Source: Bretschneidera sinensis (taxonomy: Eukaryota; Streptophyta; Magnoliopsida; Brassicales; Akaniaceae). From it: a stretch of 64,000 nt of DNA. The position numbers and the translations under genes are program-made. Positions within the stretch are counted from its first letter, which is position 1; each line of letters starts with the position of its first letter. Below the pieces are notes generated by a model that was given only the letters and a program-made list of their open reading frames with translations, did no database searches and was not told the origin of the DNA. Positions 59,989 through 64,000 of the stretch are shown here, piece by piece. The DNA lies in contig CM043697.1 of NCBI GenBank assembly GCA_023935145.1, positions 52,930,001-52,994,000 on the forward strand, written 5' to 3'.

Positions 59989-60921
59989 AAACAAGGTACA
60001 AAGTCTAGGCTGAAAGACTGTAAACATTAAAGCGCTGCTTGGGAGGCAACCCAATTCAACCGAAGCTGTGGAGGAGTCATTAACACAGATTTGCATTTTC
60101 TTTCTCTCTTTCATTTACGTTGGTTGATCTTTATATGTTATTTGTTTTGCGTGATTTTCGTAAATACCTTACCCATGTTTATATTCTATATTACATGCTT
60201 ATTCTGATATACATTGAGGACAATGTACGATTTAAGTGTGGGAGAGGGATTTACATCTTTTTGAGTCATATCATTGCTTTTTAGGTTTTAGGACCTCTTC
60301 CAACTTCGATGATGAAACTGATTCTTAAATGGTTTTTAAAGAGTTTGAGCATACTTTTAAAGATAAAACAAGAAATGGAGTTAATTTGCTTATATTGTAG
60401 TCATACTTGGAAATTGAAATTTTGATGCACATTAGCCTTGATTTGAGTAATCTGTTGCCTTAGAGTGAAGCATGGAGACATATTGAATGATACTTGCATA
60501 ATCCCACAATATTTGTGAGTTTTTTGAGCCTTATAATTGATTCATTATGCATATCAATTCAAATTCTCTTCTGAGTGCATCTTGTGAATATAATGTTTTC
60601 TAGAACTTGCTTTTAAACCACTTGAGACGATCGTACATGTTCAGATTTGGAGAAGACGGAGGCAAATTAGGATTTTACCACCATGACTAAATAGCCTTTA
60701 ACCTGATCATGATTTGACCCCTAGATACCATTTTGAGCCTGAATTAGCTTATTTTCTTCATTAACCCACATTCATTTACCCTTACGAACTTAAACACTTT
60801 ACCTACCCTTTTTCCTTAGAACTAGGGAGCTTGGATCTTGTATAATTGATTTGTAATGTGGAGATGGTGGAAAAGCATAAGTGTGGGGGAATTTCATATG
60901 GTTCTAAGGTGGTTGTTTCGG

Positions 60922-60959
<38 letters not shown>

Positions 60960-61714
60960 AGATAAAAGGAGTAATAGGAAAAAAAAAAAATTTGTTGTGT
61001 TTCAAAAAAATACAAGTTCTGAAGAATTGGGAGAATTATGAGTCTTTAAAGCAAGTTGAAAGCCAAAGTGATTAAATCCACCCTATTGTGATGGAAACGT
61101 GGTACTTAATAATGATGATCTATTTATGACGTTATTGAATGCTTTCTAGTTCTAAGGAAATTTTGTGACATCCGTTCTCTTCTTTCTTATGAAACCTTAA
61201 CCCTTTAGCCCCATTACAACCCTTTCAAAGACCTCCTGATCCTTTGATGTTCTGTTTTTGATGTGGAGAGTGGGTGCACAAGCAAGCCTATGGTTTAAAC
61301 TGTTTTTACAAGTGATTGAGTAATTAGTATAGCTAGTACCACATTTAAATGAGTGAAAACCAGAGTGATGCATTGTGAGAAGTAAAATTTGATACTATTT
61401 GTGCATTAACTCGAGGGTGGCATATTACACTTACTCTTGGCTGATTATTCACACACACACACTCAAAGTACGAATGTTATATAATCTTAATAACTCCGTA
61501 GCTTGTTTATTTGAGGTAAACTTGTGCTCTCCGTACTTTATTATGCCATATTACCTAAGGGATCTCTGAGACGTAAGTTGGAAGGATTAGAGTCATTTAA
61601 TTTGTGTTATGTCATTGTGGTGTCATTTAGTTTATGTTGTTTCTCTTGAGATTCTACTAGGTTACATACTGTTGTTTTGCTAAGGGACTAGCCAAAGCTA
61701 AGTGTGGGGGAATT
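59989..61714 (+). other. Athila 3' untranslated region, no env-like ORF, PPT at its end
   Basis: No long frame in 1.7 kb, so the env-like gene of some Athila elements is absent. The tract AAGTGTGGGGGAATT (61700-61714) abuts the 3' LTR. Near-copies occur at 60234-60249 and 60877-60893. A 36-base A run lies at 60922-60957. Confidence 0.8.
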
Positions 61715-63616
61715 TGATAGGAACACTTTGTGTTACGTTTTTAATGCCTTTCCTACCCTATTTGGCTTTGCAATTCTCTTAACTTTGTTATTTTGAGCTT
61801 AGTTTCTTTTCTTAGTATTTAAAAAGCTTGTGAACGTGGGAATGGTAAAATAAGGCGCTAAAATGAGTTTTCCTAGTTACTTTAGGAAATCTAAGTGGAT
61901 TAAGAAAATAGTCTTATCATTCTAAGAAACTTTTCTAATTATGGAAACTTTCCTTATCTATTATTTGCTGATTTCTTTGTAGGATTCCACCTTGGAATTA
62001 TTTGGATGATGTGTCAAAACACAAGAGAATATTGGAGTCCATTAGTGACATGGGTATGTCCAACCTAACATGGGCTTGCCCAACAAAAAATCACATAATC
62101 TCTTGTCAACTAAGCAAGGTGCAAGGTCCAAGCCCAAAGTGGAGGAAGATTCAGATGCAACAGCCTACTGGATTTTGGCCCATCATAACAGGCCCAAACA
62201 ATATCATTTTTGAGACTTTCTTAGGTCCAAATTGAAGTTCAAGACGTCTTCTTTCCAGCCCAACAAGTTTCAGCTCATTTGGAGATGTGTGGAAGAAGAT
62301 ATGACCGTTTGAATTCTACTAGTTGGGTCCTCCTGAAATTTCGGGATTGTATTCCTTTTTCTTACTTTTGGCCATTCCTTGATTCTTTGCATGTTTTAGG
62401 GATTGTTTCCTTGCATGTTTTAGGGATTGTTTCCTTGCATGTTTCATGGCTTGTTTTTAGCATTGTTTTCTTGCTTTTCCTAAGCTTAGAGGGTTGTTCT
62501 AAGCTCTATAAATAGGGTGTTTGTAAGCTGAAAGAGATCATCTTTTCTCTTGGAACCATCTCTACTCAAAATTCAAGAAGCAAAAGGCTGAAACACTCTA
62601 CCATTCCTTCTCCAATTGTGAGCACATTAGGACTTTTCCAAAATGTGTTATCCTTCATCTATCATCATAGCCGTGAGGTTCATCACCATTAACATCTCAA
62701 GCTTCCTTGAGTGTGTTCAAGAAGTGTACCCCTTACGGCTATTCTTTTTAATTGTTTCAGCCTTGGATTCTTATGTTAGATATTATTATTAATTCAATGA
62801 GTTGGTTAATTTTCAGATTTATTCTTTAATGTTTTTGAATTGTTCATGATATGTAGACATATTAATTCATTACATATGTTGAATTTTCAGTTCTGTTATA
62901 TTGAAAACTTTGATATTGCAAATCATTGAAGCCATAATCGCACTTTCGATCACCTAATTGATCTGGAGTACGATTTAAAGTGGTAAAAGCTATGAACAAT
63001 AGCCAATGTTCTGGAAATTGCATGTTCTTTATCCATGGACTTTTTCATAGGAATAAGGAACATGTTATTGAATCATAATTCCTTTTGATCTTAATGATTT
63101 GTTTAAGTAATTGTAAAGATGCGCTGAGTATTAACTTGATTGCTTAAACAAAATAACTAGCTGATGGACTTTTCCTAAGCTTAATGATTATCTAAGAAGG
63201 AATTTATAAAGTCTATGATCTCTTTAGGCTTGCACTTTGATTCAATTCTGATATGTGATTGAGGCACGAATTCGTTGTCTACATTGAAACAATTTGATTA
63301 GTCATTTAACAAACTTGATTTTCTGAATTGTGAGAGAAAATGATCAATTGTAAATAATTGTTCTTTAATTTCCTTAGTAAAATTAGTAAAAAGAAAAATC
63401 AGATCATGAAAACCCCCTAATCTTATGTAATGTTAATAGATGTAGATTTATATTTGTTTATAAACTGCTAATTAAACCAATCAAATCATTTATTATTATT
63501 TTTATGACTCTTTAGTATAGAGTACCCGCAATCCCCGGCCAATAACAATACCCTACTAATCACTTTACTACAATCTTCTGCAGGGTTTGTTGATGACCGA
63601 AATAAACGGTCTATCA
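61715..63616 (+). mobile_element. Athila 3' LTR (1902 bp)
   Basis: Same length as the 5' LTR with about 8 base differences. The shared core is at 62046-62529 and the TATA box at 62507-62514. It is followed by the duplicated GACTT at 63617-63621. Confidence 0.95.
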
Positions 63617-63621
63617 GACTT

Positions 63622-64000
63622 CATAGACAACATTGACATACTCTCTTGTTTTTGTAAATGGTTCTTTTGTTGTGTACACATGTAGTACTCGCTTGGTGCC
63701 TTTGGAATACATATGTCTGGTTCTTGTGCCTTTAAGATTAATCTGTTGGGCAATGGGATCCTGACATATATATTAGAGCTGTGTTTGAAATATGATCCGT
63801 TTTCTGCATAGCCTTAATGATCAATAGTTCTTTCTTTAATTACTGATTAGATATAAATCTGAATCTCATATCAGTAAATGTGTTTGATTAGCAGCAGGTG
63901 AGGTTGGGAACTTGATCATGCTTTTCATTTTTTTTCGAACCAGATTAGTACTAAACAAATTTTATGTATGGTGAAGATTTTATGTACTAAACAAAGGAAG
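63622..64000. other. Flank after Athila, probably interrupted CACTA sequence
   Basis: Joined to 45584 without the Athila insertion, the plus strand could read EDDFIDNIDI across the target site, possibly the end of the second CACTA protein. The rest is AT-rich with no gene or CACTA terminus visible. Confidence 0.4.

Larger units (their letters stand above)
45590..63616 (+). mobile_element. Athila-lineage Ty3/gypsy retrotransposon, young, with nested insertion; duplication GACTT
   Basis: Both LTRs are 1902 bp, with termini TGATAG..CTATCA. GACTT flanks the element at 45585-45589 and 63617-63621. About 8 differences separate the LTRs (around 0.4 percent), so insertion is recent. The primer site matches tRNA-Asp, as in Athila elements. 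Gag and pol form one continuous frame (47717 to 49140, resuming after the duplicated CAAGT at 55827, to 59988; 1861 residues) apart from one TAG at 57322. There is no env-like ORF. The element is interrupted at 49141-55821. Confidence 0.95.

Noticed and set aside
59989..61714. Possible env-like gene of Athila
   Set aside because: No frame of useful length on the plus strand; only short frames and a poly(A) run.

Overview
This is flowering-plant nuclear DNA, probably from a eudicot. The evidence is one clear intron-bearing plant gene (LONGIFOLIA/TRM family), AT-rich intergenic sequence with long (TA)n tracts, and a dense pile of plant LTR retrotransposons (Athila, Tat, CRM-like chromovirus, copia-like, TRIM) plus a CACTA DNA transposon. 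No species is named because nothing here pins it down. No rRNA, tRNA, CRISPR or prokaryotic features were seen.

Layout. 1-7340: stacked retrotransposon remnants. These are an antisense Athila-type LTR with a short chimeric internal piece, a Tat-type pol fragment, a small deleted chromovirus-like element with two LTRs, and a copia-like LTR. 7341-11046: intergenic. 11047-15275 (minus): the LONGIFOLIA-like gene, four coding exons, 796 codons, apparently intact. About 16590-17155 (plus): an intronless, broken copy of a mitochondrial calcium uniporter (MCU) gene. 20117-31897 (minus): a Tat-lineage Ty3/gypsy element bounded by a 5-bp CACCC duplication. It has an 89-bp tandem array and an antisense gene between pol and the 3' LTR, and a second chromovirus-like fragment sits in its 5' end. 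31898-38099: intergenic, with a hAT-like MITE and a possible solo LTR. From 38100: a decayed CACTA transposon.

Nest at the right end. The CACTA element is interrupted at 45590 by a young Athila element (45590-63616; two 1902-bp LTRs with about 8 differences; duplication GACTT). The Athila gag-pol frame is itself interrupted at 49141-55821 by two joined elements: a nearly intact CRM-like element (minus; 729-bp LTRs, one difference) and an 808-bp TRIM (plus; 295-bp LTRs, one difference). Only the outer ends of the pair carry a shared duplication (CAAGT). The 5 bp between them read like the unprocessed U3 ends of two cDNAs, which suggests two different LTR elements integrated as one joined molecule.

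Second main observation. About 470-485 bp of LTR is shared between the Athila and CRM-like elements, which belong to different Ty3/gypsy lineages. A roughly 215-bp part of it also occurs, in the opposite transcriptional orientation, in the LTRs of the third (chromovirus-like) family. This looks like a modular LTR cassette passed among families.

Functionally, only the LONGIFOLIA-like gene looks like a working host gene. The retroelement proteins would act within their own replication cycles (Gag particle, protease, reverse transcriptase/RNase H, integrase). The TRIM has no proteins and must borrow them. Several coding frames are closed by nonsense codons of the C-to-T or G-to-A type, as expected for methylated, silenced transposons.
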